Below, one piece after another: positions 1-7,461 of a DNA stretch of 64,000 bases. Position numbers and translations under genes: made by a program. The stretch is from CBDCDJ01 sp965215355 (GTDB lineage: Bacteria > Deinococcota > Deinococci > Deinococcales > Trueperaceae), in the NCBI GenBank assembly GCA_965215355.1, contig CBDCDJ010000007.1, positions 2,728,001 to 2,792,000 of the forward strand. Direction: 5' to 3'. Below the pieces are notes generated by a model, which did no database searches, was not told the DNA's origin, and saw only the letters and a program-made list of their open reading frames with translations. How positions within the stretch are numbered: the first letter of the stretch is position 1; each line of letters begins with the position of its first letter.

Positions 1-227
1 CTCTCGTGCGAGTTGTAGGCGGTCGCTTTGAGGGTGAAAACGGGCGTCGCGACCGGCCCCACGCTCGAGGGCTTTGCGACGGAACGCGCGACGTCCAAGA
101 CGGTGATGCCGGGGACCAAATTCAAATTGACGAGCTGTGCAGTTTTCGGCGGTGCGCTGAAGGCGGTGATGAGTATGGCGAGTACGAAGCCTATGGCGCA
201 GAGTTTGCCGCTGACGTGAAGTGCCAT
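1..227 (-). CDS. Secreted protein, probable 3D-domain cell-wall protein (partial)
   Basis: The gene starts with ATG at 227 behind a strong ribosome binding site (GGAGGTGCAC) and runs off the left edge after 75 codons. Residues 9-24 form a hydrophobic signal segment, so the product is exported. The last visible stretch, FTLKATAYNS (residues 64-73), resembles the start of the 3D (Asp-Asp-Asp) domain found in secreted peptidoglycan-acting proteins, but the three catalytic aspartates lie outside the window. A TAGACT -10 box sits about 20 bases upstream of the Shine-Dalgarno sequence. Export is well supported; the 3D assignment rests on a short motif and is tentative. Confidence 0.6.
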   Translation of the reverse strand, partial: MALHVSGKLCAIGFVLAILITAFSAPPKTAQLVNLNLVPGITVLDVARSVAKPSSVGPVATPVFTLKATAYNSHE

Positions 228-437
228 GTGCACCTCCCAAGCTCCAGAGTCTAACACGCTAAGCCGCAGTCACTGAAGCGCGCTCTACAATAGTCTTCAT
301 CCTGCCCACATTTAACGCTCAAAAACGACGAAAGCCGCGCCGACGTGCCGGAATGAATGGATGGAGAAACGAATAGCGGTATAAAGCCCGGCAACCCTGG
401 CGTCGGCTCGAGCGCCCACCGACCGAGTGCTCCCTAG

Positions 438-443
438 TACACT
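438..443 (+). promoter_or_regulatory. -10 box for leaderless tgt transcript
   Basis: TACACT lies exactly 6 nt before the tgt ATG at 450, and there is no Shine-Dalgarno sequence. This is the TANNNT-N6-start arrangement seen at many genes here, so the mRNA probably begins at or next to the start codon. Confidence 0.6.
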
Positions 444-449
444 TGGCGG

Positions 450-1724
450 ATGAAGCAGCCCGGCTTTGCCTTTGAAGTGACCGCGCAGCGCGAACGGGCC
501 AGGGCCGCGCGCTACCAAACGCCGCACGGCGTCATCCACACGCCCGCCTTCGTCGCGGTGGGCACGCAAGCCACCGTCAAGGGAGTGACGCCCGAACAGG
601 TGCGCTCGGCGGGCACGCAGGTGGTCTTCAGCAACACCTATCACCTCTATTTACGCCCCGGCGCGGAGGTCGTGGCGGCGCACGGCGGGCTGCACCGTTT
701 TATGCACTGGGACCGGCCCGTCATGACCGACTCGGGCGGTTTCCAGGTGTTCAGCCTGGGCGCGAGTTTGGAACACGGCGTCGGCAAAATCGCCAACATC
801 TTCCCCGACGAGGCGGGCGGCGTGAGCGGCGAGCGGCCGCAGGGTGACTTGAAGCGGTCCCAGGCTGACCTGAAATCGCTGGTCGCCGTCGGCGAGGATT
901 CGGTTCGCTTCACAAGCCACGTTGACGGCAGCGAACACGTCTTCACCCCAGAAAAGTCTATCGCCCTTCAGCGCGCCCTGGGCGCGGACATCGTCCTCGC
1001 TTTCGACGAGTGCACCTCGCCCCTCCACGACGCCGAGTACACGCGCCGCAGCGCCGCGCGCACCCACCGCTGGGCGCAACGCTGTTTGGACTATTTCGAG
1101 GCCCACGGCCCCGAACACCCTTACGCCCAAGCCCTGTACGGCGTCGTGCAGGGGGGCGCGTTCCGGGACACCCGCACGGAGAGCGCACAAACCATCGCCC
1201 GCATGGCTTTCGACGGCGTCGCCATCGGCGGCAACCTGGGCAAAACGCGGGCCGACATGTACCGCGTCCTGGACTGGACCGTGCCCGAACTGCCCGCGGG
1301 CAAACCCCGGCACCTCCTGGGCATCGGCGACGTACCCAGCATCTTCGAGGCGGTTACACGCGGCGTGGACACCTTCGACTGCGTGAGCCCGACCCGCAAC
1401 GCCCGCAACGGCGGTCTCTTGAAAAGGTTCGACGACGACGGGCGCAAGTTGTCCAAGTTCCGAATAAACCTGCGCAACGCGACCTATGCCGACGACACGC
1501 GACCGGTGGACGAGACTTGCGACTGCGAGACGTGTCGGCACTACTCCCGGGCTTACCTGCGCCACCTGTTCAAAGCGAACGAACTGTTAGCCCAGAGTTT
1601 GGCGACCCTTCACAACCTGCGCTTTATGGCGCGGCTCTGCGCGGACATTCGGCAGAGTCTGCTGGACGACACCTTCCAAGAGCTGAAAGCGGACTGGCTC
1701 GAGGCCGGCGGTCCTGGCATTTGA
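450..1724 (+). CDS. tgt: Queuine tRNA-ribosyltransferase (tRNA-guanine transglycosylase)
   Basis: Exchanges the wobble guanine of GUN-anticodon tRNAs for the queuosine precursor preQ1 in the cytoplasm. The 424-residue protein has the TGT barrel motifs: NTYHLYLRPG, MTDSGGFQVFSLG (substrate Asp), AFDECTSP, VVQGGAF and DTFDCVSPTRNARNG, whose first Asp is the family nucleophile. The zinc site follows as CDCETC plus a downstream His. It is about 40 residues longer than usual because of an insertion after the DSGGFQ segment (about residues 107-143). Start ATG 450 is supported by the leaderless -10 box. It stands alone; the rest of the queuosine pathway is not in the window. Confidence 0.95.
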   Translation: MKQPGFAFEVTAQRERARAARYQTPHGVIHTPAFVAVGTQATVKGVTPEQVRSAGTQVVFSNTYHLYLRPGAEVVAAHGGLHRFMHWDRPVMTDSGGFQVFSLGASLEHGVGKIANIFPDEAGGVSGERPQGDLKRSQADLKSLVAVGEDSVRFTSHVDGSEHVFTPEKSIALQRALGADIVLAFDECTSPLHDAEYTRRSAARTHRWAQRCLDYFEAHGPEHPYAQALYGVVQGGAFRDTRTESAQTIARMAFDGVAIGGNLGKTRADMYRVLDWTVPELPAGKPRHLLGIGDVPSIFEAVTRGVDTFDCVSPTRNARNGGLLKRFDDDGRKLSKFRINLRNATYADDTRPVDETCDCETCRHYSRAYLRHLFKANELLAQSLATLHNLRFMARLCADIRQSLLDDTFQELKADWLEAGGPGI

Positions 1725-1823
1725 CCCAACTCGGCCCCGGTTCGAAACGGCTGCACCCGAGTCCCCTTTTTCACACCGAGCGCGGGGCTCACTTCTTAAA
1801 CTCTAGCAACGTCAGGAGGTTTC

Positions 1824-2762
1824 ATGAACACGCGCAGCAGTTTGGCCGAGCAGGCACTCGACGCCATGCCCCAACACGTCGCCGTGTTGGATGCCGCAGG
1901 CGTCATCAAGCTCGTCAACGACGGGTGGCTGAGGTTCGCTTGCGAGAACGGCTTTCGCGAGACCGGGAGCGACAGCTTCGTCGGCGTCGACTATCTTCAG
2001 GTGCTCGCCGCGGCTCAGGGCGAGGGCAAGGACACCGCGGACCTTTCTTACGAAGGTATGCGGGCGGTTCTGCGGGGTGAGAGTTCGCACTTCTCTCTCG
2101 AGTACCCCTGTGACTCTTTATACGAAAAACGCTGGTTCATCGTCGACGTGACGCCGACCCGTGGGCACAACGGCGCGGTCAGCGGCGCGGTCGTGGTGCA
2201 CACGAACATCACCCAGCGCAAGGCCTTGGAACAGCAACTGGCGCAGCTCGCCCACCGCGACAGCTTGACTGGGCTGGCGAGCCGCGCTTTTTTTCTGGCG
2301 CACGCCGAACACCTGCTCACCCTCGCCGAGCGAGGCAAACGCACCATGCACCTCATCTACCTCGACCTAAACGGCTTCAAACCGGTCAACGACACCTACG
2401 GGCACGCGGTCGGCGACTACCTGCTCGTCAAGGTAGCCGAGCGCTTCAAACGGCGGGTGCGCGAGAGCGACCTGTTGGCCCGCCTGGGCGGTGACGAGTT
2501 CGTCGCCTTGGTCGAGGACACGACCGACGCGGTGACCATCGGCTGCCGCTATTTGTCCACCCTCGAGCCTCCCTTCAAACTGGAAGACCGAGAAGTGCGC
2601 GTCGGCGCGAGCGTCGGGGTCGCGGCGTTTCCGCAGGACGGCCGCAAAATTCAAGACCTGCTGCACGTTGCCGACGAACTCATGTACCAAGCCAAAAGGC
2701 GCGGCGGCGGGGTCGCGACGAGCAGCGCGGCGGAGCCCGTACTTTATAGTTGCAGCCCCTGA
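1824..2762 (+). CDS. PAS-GGDEF diguanylate cyclase
   Basis: Predicted to make cyclic di-GMP from two GTP. An N-terminal PAS-like sensor (about residues 12-118) is followed by a GGDEF domain (about 140-300) with an intact RLGGDEF active-site motif. An RESD inhibitory I-site lies exactly five residues before the GG pair, so product inhibition is expected. There is no signal peptide or membrane helix, so it should be cytosolic; the ligand of the PAS domain cannot be read from sequence. A clear AGGAGGT ribosome binding site precedes ATG 1824, unlike the leaderless tgt upstream. Length (312 residues) is normal for this two-domain arrangement. Confidence 0.92.
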   Translation: MNTRSSLAEQALDAMPQHVAVLDAAGVIKLVNDGWLRFACENGFRETGSDSFVGVDYLQVLAAAQGEGKDTADLSYEGMRAVLRGESSHFSLEYPCDSLYEKRWFIVDVTPTRGHNGAVSGAVVVHTNITQRKALEQQLAQLAHRDSLTGLASRAFFLAHAEHLLTLAERGKRTMHLIYLDLNGFKPVNDTYGHAVGDYLLVKVAERFKRRVRESDLLARLGGDEFVALVEDTTDAVTIGCRYLSTLEPPFKLEDREVRVGASVGVAAFPQDGRKIQDLLHVADELMYQAKRRGGGVATSSAAEPVLYSCSP

Positions 2763-2776
2763 GGTTTCACCGGCTG

Positions 2777-2896
2777 ATACGGATTACGATGACACACCCA
2801 TAAACTCGGCATACGTCAGGCGTGGTCGCACCTGCTACATCAGGTGAGGGCACACCCGCTACTGCTGAGTTTGTTAAGCGCAGCATTGGAATCCGC
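2777..2896. repeat. Intergenic inverted-repeat element
   Basis: The gap after the GGDEF gene is bounded by imperfect inverted arms, CGGATTACGATG near its start and CATTGGAATCCG near its end. It contains an internal perfect 6-bp hairpin, CACCTG-ctacat-CAGGTG (2829-2846). The left arm ATACGGATT resembles one arm of the inverted repeat at 48770-48837, so the two may belong to one dispersed family. This is weak evidence based on two copies. Confidence 0.3.
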
Positions 2897-2941
2897 ACAA
2901 AGTAGGAGGCGAACCCGACGCTCGAGCTGTAAACTGAGGGC

Positions 2942-3160
2942 ATGAACCTTTTTTCCATCATCGTCGGTGTTTTGGCGCTTCTCGGCGCGTTCGTCGGTTT
3001 TATCCCGCTCTTGGGCTGGTTCAACTGGCTCGTCATCCCGCTCGCCGTCGTCGGCCTCGTTTTGGGTTTGCTGGCGAAAGAGAACGGCGGCCGCAACGTC
3101 AACCTCGTCGTGCTCGTGCTGGCGGTCATCCGGCTGTCGCTGGGCGGCGGAATCTTCTAG
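2942..3160 (+). CDS. Small membrane protein
   Basis: A 72-residue protein made almost entirely of hydrophobic segments (about residues 3-22, 27-45 and 52-70) with a short charged loop KENGGRN between the second and third, consistent with a two- or three-pass inner-membrane protein. I recognise no family. TAAACT at 2930-2935 lies 6 nt before ATG 2942, matching the leaderless promoters of this genome and supporting both the start and that the ORF is expressed. It converges on the secreted-protein gene ending at 3162, with one base between the stop codons. Confidence 0.65.
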   Translation: MNLFSIIVGVLALLGAFVGFIPLLGWFNWLVIPLAVVGLVLGLLAKENGGRNVNLVVLVLAVIRLSLGGGIF

Positions 3161-3161
3161 C

Positions 3162-3716
3162 TCAAAAGTTTTTCTCGATGAGGTCGATTTGCGTGCCGTC
3201 TTGGGTGACGGTGCGGACCACGCCGACGCTCGGCACGAAGAACAGGTCCAAAAAGGTCTGTCCGCCCGTGCTGGTGATGGTTTGCTGGCGGATTTGCAGC
3301 GCGTTGAAGCGCCCGGCCTGGGTCTGCACGCCGACGACGGCGAGCACCTCGAAAGCCAAAGTGATGTCCAAGTCGCCGACCTTGGCGGCGCTTTTCCAAG
3401 CCTGCCCCACCTCCAAGGGCGGGGGCGGGTAGAGGGTCAGCGGCGGCGTGTAGCCGAGCACCGCCCCGCCCGCCGCCGTGCCGAGCAAGAACACGCCGCC
3501 GTCGTAGACCAGATAGTCTTCGGACACGGGCTGGCCTTCCAAAGAGTGCAAAAAGACCATCACCTGCCGCCCGCCGACCTCGCGCGGGCCGCTCAGGGTT
3601 TGGGTGTCGCCGTTGCTGTAGGTCCAGCTGAGGCCGTCGCGCGACGGGTAGTAACCTTCTTGCGCCGCCGCCAGACCCGACCACAGCAAAACCAGCAGGG
3701 CCAGACGCGCGAGCAT
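3162..3716 (-). CDS. Secreted protein of unknown function
   Basis: A 184-residue protein with a clear signal peptide (residues 1-19, ending near AAAQ). The mature part is beta-rich, with repeated short strands and a proline run TLYPPPPLEVGQAW. This layout is common in small bacterial extracytoplasmic lipocalin- or DUF3108-like beta proteins, but I cannot assign a family. Its ATG overlaps the proC stop as TGATG, so it is translationally coupled to proC and should be co-transcribed with it. Nothing in the sequence links it to proline synthesis, so the pairing may be only positional. Confidence 0.7.
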   Translation of the reverse strand: MLARLALLVLLWSGLAAAQEGYYPSRDGLSWTYSNGDTQTLSGPREVGGRQVMVFLHSLEGQPVSEDYLVYDGGVFLLGTAAGGAVLGYTPPLTLYPPPPLEVGQAWKSAAKVGDLDITLAFEVLAVVGVQTQAGRFNALQIRQQTITSTGGQTFLDLFFVPSVGVVRTVTQDGTQIDLIEKNF

Positions 3717-4501
3717 CAGCCGTCCTCGCGGCTGAGGTCGCGGGCGCGGGCGCTCGCCGCTTCGATGGCGTCCATCAGGGCGTAGCGCAAGCCGTGCCGC
3801 TCCAGGGCTTTGACGCCGGCGATGGCGGTGCCGCCGGCGCTCGCCACTTCGTCTTTCAGACTCGCGGGGTGACGGTCCTCGAGCAGTTTCGCCGTCGCCA
3901 AGAGCACCTGCCGCGCCAAGTCCCGGGCCACGCCGCGGTCGAAGCCGACCCGCACGCCGCCGTCGGCAATCGCTTCGGCAACCACGGCGGCAAAGGCCGG
4001 TCCCGAGCCCGCCAACCCCGTGAACGCGTCGAACAGGGTTTCGGGCACGTGGTGAACCGTGCCCACCGCGGTGAACAGCAACTCGGCCAGCGCCACGTCG
4101 TCGGGGGTGGCCTGGGGCAAACTCGCCAGGGCGGTGGCGCTCAAGCCCACTCGAGCGCCCAAGTTCGGCATCGCCCGCACCACCCGGTTGCTGCCCACGC
4201 GGCGCGCGATCGTCGCCGCCGACACCCCGGCCATGATGGAAAGGTACGAGGCGTTGCGCTGGGCTATCAGGGGCGCGACGTCGTCGAAATACTGCGGCTT
4301 GACCGAGATGAGCACGCGCTCGGCCTGGTGCATCGCGTTGTCGTCCAAGCCGGTGACGCCGTAGTGCTCGCTCAAAACGCGCAGCCGCTGCGCGTCCGGG
4401 TGGTAGATTCCGACGTCGTCCGCCTGCAGCACGCCCGCCCGCAGCGCGCCGGTCAACACCGCCCCGCCCATCTTGCCCGCACCGACGATGGCGAGCTTCA
4501 C
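3716..4501 (-). CDS. proC: Pyrroline-5-carboxylate reductase
   Basis: Catalyses the last step of proline synthesis, reducing pyrroline-5-carboxylate with NAD(P)H. The N-terminal Rossmann motif is VGAGKMGGA (residues 6-14), and the family signature region GLAGSGPAF followed by SAGGTAIAGVKALE is present. With GTG 4501 as start the protein is 261 residues, the usual length. An in-frame extension of 29 codons upstream exists, but it consists of a 15-bp tandem repeat encoding TLVPK/TLIPK units and is probably not translated. The start has no good ribosome binding site, so 4501 is a choice based on homology. Confidence 0.92.
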   Translation of the reverse strand: MKLAIVGAGKMGGAVLTGALRAGVLQADDVGIYHPDAQRLRVLSEHYGVTGLDDNAMHQAERVLISVKPQYFDDVAPLIAQRNASYLSIMAGVSAATIARRVGSNRVVRAMPNLGARVGLSATALASLPQATPDDVALAELLFTAVGTVHHVPETLFDAFTGLAGSGPAFAAVVAEAIADGGVRVGFDRGVARDLARQVLLATAKLLEDRHPASLKDEVASAGGTAIAGVKALERHGLRYALMDAIEAASARARDLSREDG

Positions 4502-4516
4502 AGGGGCACGCGGCGC

Positions 4517-4564
4517 AGACTTTGGAACGAGAGTCTTCGGGATGAGAGTCTTCGGGACGAGAGT
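4517..4564. repeat. Three-copy 15-bp tandem repeat upstream of proC
   Basis: Three near-identical 15-bp units, ACTCTCRTYCCRAAG when read on the minus strand, lie directly before the proC coding region and are in frame with it. They would add TLVPK/TLIPK/TLVPK repeats if translation began further upstream. Confidence 0.6.
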
Positions 4565-4575
4565 AGAGCGCCGCG

Positions 4576-4680
4576 TGCCGCGTACCACGTACCGAGTGAA
4601 GAGAAAGCAGAGAGAAAAGTAAACTTGACTTTTACTTCCCTACCCCCTCTTTTCCCCACGCCCCTACTCGAATGCTGCCT
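4576..4680. repeat. Intergenic purine-to-pyrimidine hairpin element, copy 1
   Basis: A purine-rich arm (GAAGAGAAAGCAGAGAGAAA) turns at AAGTAAACTTGACTTTACTT into a pyrimidine-rich arm of C and T runs. The left end carries TACCGAGT, a 9-mer core repeated several times at 41.2-41.4 kb. The same purine-then-pyrimidine layout recurs at 29868-29950 and 61300-61385. It lies between proC and the vanZ-like gene. Confidence 0.45.
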
Positions 4681-4745
4681 GCTCGAGAACGGTACACAAG
4701 TTTCGTAAAGCTGCATCATAAAGCGAACGCTCCAAAAACGCCCGG

Positions 4746-5114
4746 CTATTGTACCGGGTTTGGCCGCGGGTCGCGGCGCTGAGTCAAATACCTCACAAGA
4801 AGAACGAACGCCGCCGCGCCGAGCGCGTCGGCGAGAAGGTCGAAAACGTCCACGCTGCGGCCCGGCACGAACATTTGGTGCAGTTCGTCGCTCACGCCGT
4901 AGAGCACGCTCAAAGCGAAGGCCAAGCCCGCCCGACCCGACGCCAGGTACAAAAAAGCGCCGAGCACGCCGAAGGCGGTCGCGTGGGCGAGTTTGTCGCC
5001 CCAAGGCACAAGGTCGAGCAAACCTGCGCCGCCGCGCGCGTCCGGGGAACTCGAGAGCCAAAAAATCAGCCCGGCCCAGGCCGCGGCGAGCAGCCACCAA
5101 GCGACCCTAGGCAT
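4746..5114 (-). CDS. VanZ-like membrane protein
   Basis: A 122-residue protein with about four membrane helices and the VanZ-like signature: an early FWLSSSP segment, a DKLAHATAFGVLGAF motif, then GVSDELHQMFVPGRSVDVFDLLADALG. In enterococci VanZ gives low-level teicoplanin resistance, but chromosomal homologues such as this are mostly uncharacterised. The start ATG 5114 overlaps the last codons of the upstream epimerase gene by 8 nt, so it is the third gene of a cupin-mce-vanZ operon. A longer in-frame extension (to 5294) lies inside mce and is not needed. Confidence 0.85.
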   Translation of the reverse strand: MPRVAWWLLAAAWAGLIFWLSSSPDARGGAGLLDLVPWGDKLAHATAFGVLGAFLYLASGRAGLAFALSVLYGVSDELHQMFVPGRSVDVFDLLADALGAAAFVLLVRYLTQRRDPRPNPVQ

Positions 5115-5529
5115 GTTCGACAAGCTCGACGAGGACGCCGCCCGTCCACTTCGGGTGTAAAAACACGACCCGGGTGCCCGCCCGGCCCGGCCTGGGCTCG
5201 GTGCTGATAAACCGCGCGCCCGCCGCGCCGAGACGTTCGACCTCGAGCGCCAAGTTCTCGACACGCAACGCGAGGTGGTGCAAACCCGGCCCACGCTTCG
5301 CTAAAAAAGCGGCGACAGGGCTTTCCGGGGCGGTCGGCTCGAGCAGCTCCAACAAGCTTTCCCCCACCCGCAACGCCCGCACGCGGACGTTTTGCGACGC
5401 GACCGTCTCGTCTTCACCGACCTGTGACAAGCCGAGAAGCCGGTACGGCTCGGTTGCGGCCCTCAGGTCCGGCACGGCGACGCCGACGTGGTCGAGCGGC
5501 AAGCCTGTCAGGGCACCCGGCAGCGTCAC
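5107..5529 (-). CDS. mce: Methylmalonyl-CoA epimerase
   Basis: Interconverts (R)- and (S)-methylmalonyl-CoA in propionyl-CoA metabolism. The 140-residue protein has the paired beta-alpha-beta metal-binding fold of the VOC superfamily: LDHVGVAV near the N terminus (His ligand), GLHHLALRV in the middle (His ligand) and VELVE at the end (Glu ligand), which is the epimerase pattern. Its GTG start overlaps the cupin stop as GTGA, and its end overlaps vanZ, so the three genes are tightly coupled. Methylmalonyl-CoA mutase is not in the window. Confidence 0.92.
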   Translation of the reverse strand: MTLPGALTGLPLDHVGVAVPDLRAATEPYRLLGLSQVGEDETVASQNVRVRALRVGESLLELLEPTAPESPVAAFLAKRGPGLHHLALRVENLALEVERLGAAGARFISTEPRPGRAGTRVVFLHPKWTGGVLVELVEHA

Positions 5530-5846
5530 GCAGGTTTGGGGGCCATCGCGACGAGCAGCACCAGGTCGCTGTCGGAATGGTTGGCGACGCCGTGGGGCGT
5601 CCCGGCCCGGGCGATGACGGCCGTGCCCTCGGGCAGCAGGTCTTGCTCGCCGCCGATGTCGAACAGCGCCTCGCCTTCCAACACCACGTAAATCTTGTCT
5701 TCGGCCTCGTGGCTGTGAACCCGCTGCGACTGGCCGGGCCGCAAACAGTACTGGTCGAAAAACAGCTTGTCAGAGTCGAAAACGGGCACTTTCTGCATCT
5801 TCTCGTCACCGAAACGGCGGTTGTCGTTCAAGTTGACATAGTCCAT
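5526..5846 (-). CDS. Small cupin-domain protein
   Basis: A 106-residue single-domain cupin. The first cupin motif reads PGQSQRVHSHEAEDKIYVVLEGEA, in which two His and a Glu would bind a metal; the second reads GTPHGVAN. Such proteins range from isomerases to sensors and the substrate is not evident. I chose ATG 5846 because a TATGCT -10 box lies 7 nt upstream, the leaderless pattern used here; an in-frame GTG at 5882 is possible. It leads the operon with mce and the vanZ-like gene. Confidence 0.85.
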   Translation of the reverse strand: MDYVNLNDNRRFGDEKMQKVPVFDSDKLFFDQYCLRPGQSQRVHSHEAEDKIYVVLEGEALFDIGGEQDLLPEGTAVIARAGTPHGVANHSDSDLVLLVAMAPKPA

Positions 5847-5853
5847 AGCGGGC

Positions 5854-5859
5854 AGCATA
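5854..5859 (-). promoter_or_regulatory. -10 box for leaderless cupin-mce-vanZ transcript
   Basis: TATGCT on the minus strand, 7 nt before the cupin ATG at 5846, with no ribosome binding site in between. Confidence 0.5.
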
Positions 5860-5903
5860 CCGCACGCGTCCGCACCGCGCACGCCAGCCAGTTCGGGGGC
5901 GCT

Positions 5904-6341
5904 TTAGGACACCTCGCCGCTGATATAGCTGTTGAGCTGCTCGATAACGAACGCCTGCTGCGACATGATGGACTTCACCACGTCGCCGATGGAGACGAGG
6001 CCGACGAGCTTGCCCGCTTCCAAGACCGGCAAATGCCGCACGCGCCGCTCGGTCATAAGCTGCATACAGGTGTCGACCGAGTCCTCGGGACTGACGGTGA
6101 AAGGCTCCGGGGTCATGATCTCGCGCACCTCCGTTTCACGGGAACGCCGCCCCTGCAGAATGATTTTACGGGCGTAGTCGCGCTCGGACAGGATGCCGGC
6201 GAGCTGGTCGTCGGCGAGCACCAGCAGCGCCCCCACCTCGTGTTCTGCCATCTTTTTAACGGCGTCGTACACGCTCTTCTCAGGCGCCACCGAAAACACG
6301 CCGTAGCCTTTGTGGTTGAGCAGTTGCCGGACCGTTTTCAT
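5904..6341 (-). CDS. CBS-domain pair protein
   Basis: A 145-residue protein that is little more than two CBS domains (about residues 10-63 and 77-130). These usually form a Bateman module that senses adenine nucleotides. Typical motifs are visible: VGALLVLADDQLAGILSERD in the first repeat, and a linker with EIMTPEPFTVSPEDSVDTCM leading into VRHLPVLEAGKLVGLVSIGD in the second. The start at ATG 6341 follows an excellent ribosome binding site (TAGGAGGAAAC); an in-frame extension to 6446 has no such support. It is monocistronic, so its target protein is unknown. Confidence 0.9.
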   Translation of the reverse strand: MKTVRQLLNHKGYGVFSVAPEKSVYDAVKKMAEHEVGALLVLADDQLAGILSERDYARKIILQGRRSRETEVREIMTPEPFTVSPEDSVDTCMQLMTERRVRHLPVLEAGKLVGLVSIGDVVKSIMSQQAFVIEQLNSYISGEVS

Positions 6342-6449
6342 GTTTCCTCCTAAGGACGAGTGTCGAGGCAACGCGGTATGTAGGTATAGTAGGGCAAAAA
6401 AGCCGGACGCGACTCCGGTGTACTCGGCGCAGCTTTTACAACTCAAACC

Positions 6450-7457
6450 TCAGCGCGTCAGCTCGCCGCGCAAGTTTTGGCCCATCCGCGCACGGATTTC
6501 CGGCACGCTCAGGTTGCAACTGAACAGGTACAGCAGTTTGGTCAGCGCCGCCTCCGGCGTGAGGTCGTAGCCGCTCACCACGCCCGCCGCGGCCAGAGCG
6601 CCGCCGGTCGCGTAACCGCCCATGTCCACGCCGCCGTGCAGGCACTGGGTGATGTTGACGACCACCACGCCGCGCTCGCAGGCCGCGCGCAGCACCTCCA
6701 GCAGCGCGGCGTCGTCGGCGGGCGCGTTGCCCGCGCCGTAGGTCTCGAGCACCAGGCCTTGCAGGGGCTCGAGCACGGCCCGCACGCTCGCCGCGCCGAT
6801 GCCGGGAAAAAGCCGCAAGGCGGCAACTTGTACGGCCCGAAACGTTTGCACCTCGAGCGGCCCCTGAACAGGATGCAGCAAAGCCTCATCCAGCTCGACG
6901 TCCACCCCCACCCGTCCGAGCGGCGGAAAGTTCGGCGAGGCGAACGCGCCGAAGCCGCCGACCGACACCTTGGTGCTGCGGTTGCCGCGCAGCAGCAACC
7001 CGCTGAAGTACAAACACACTTCCGGCACCGAAAAGTGCGCGGCCAGCAGCAGCGAGGTGATGAGGTTTTCACGCGCGTCGCTGCGCACCTCGGCCAAGGG
7101 GATTTGCGAACCCGTGAGGATGACGGGTTTGCCCAAACCTTGCAGCATGAACGACAACGCCGAGGCCGTGTAAGCCATCGTGTCGGTGCCGTGGATGATG
7201 ACAAACCCGTCGTACCGGTCATAGTGGTCGGCGATGTCCGCGGCGATACGCCGCCAGACGCGCGGGCTCATGTTGGCGGAGTCCAGCAACGGGTCGTACT
7301 CGTTCAGGGTATAAGCGGGCAACTCGCCGCTCACCAACTCCGGCATGGCCGCCAAGCGCTCGCTCAGGTACCCGCGCACCGGGGCGTAGCTGCCCCCCAC
7401 CTTCTTCATGCCGATGGTGCCGCCCGTGTAGACGATGTAGACGCGCTTTGTCGCCAC
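6450..7457 (-). CDS. ansA: L-asparaginase, cytoplasmic type I
   Basis: Hydrolyses asparagine to aspartate and ammonia. Both catalytic motifs of the family are present: TGGTIG with the nucleophilic Thr (residues 11-16) and HGTDTMAYTASALSF with the second Thr and Asp (about 89-103). At 335 residues, with no signal peptide and a YTGGTIGMK start like E. coli AnsA, it is the cytosolic low-affinity type. The GTG start at 7457 lies 4 nt after the stop of the upstream GGDEF gene, so the two are probably one transcript; no functional link is obvious. Confidence 0.93.
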   Translation of the reverse strand: MATKRVYIVYTGGTIGMKKVGGSYAPVRGYLSERLAAMPELVSGELPAYTLNEYDPLLDSANMSPRVWRRIAADIADHYDRYDGFVIIHGTDTMAYTASALSFMLQGLGKPVILTGSQIPLAEVRSDARENLITSLLLAAHFSVPEVCLYFSGLLLRGNRSTKVSVGGFGAFASPNFPPLGRVGVDVELDEALLHPVQGPLEVQTFRAVQVAALRLFPGIGAASVRAVLEPLQGLVLETYGAGNAPADDAALLEVLRAACERGVVVVNITQCLHGGVDMGGYATGGALAAAGVVSGYDLTPEAALTKLLYLFSCNLSVPEIRARMGQNLRGELTR

Positions 7458-7461
7458 GGCG

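Noticed and set aside
651..1565. A long open frame on the minus strand inside tgt (304 codons).
   Set aside because: It is antisense to a clearly conserved enzyme and its translation has no family motif; long antisense frames are common in GC-rich coding DNA.
4502..4588. Longer proC start including the TLVPK repeats.
   Set aside because: The Rossmann motif begins directly after GTG 4501 as in the family, and the extension is repeat-encoded without a ribosome binding site.
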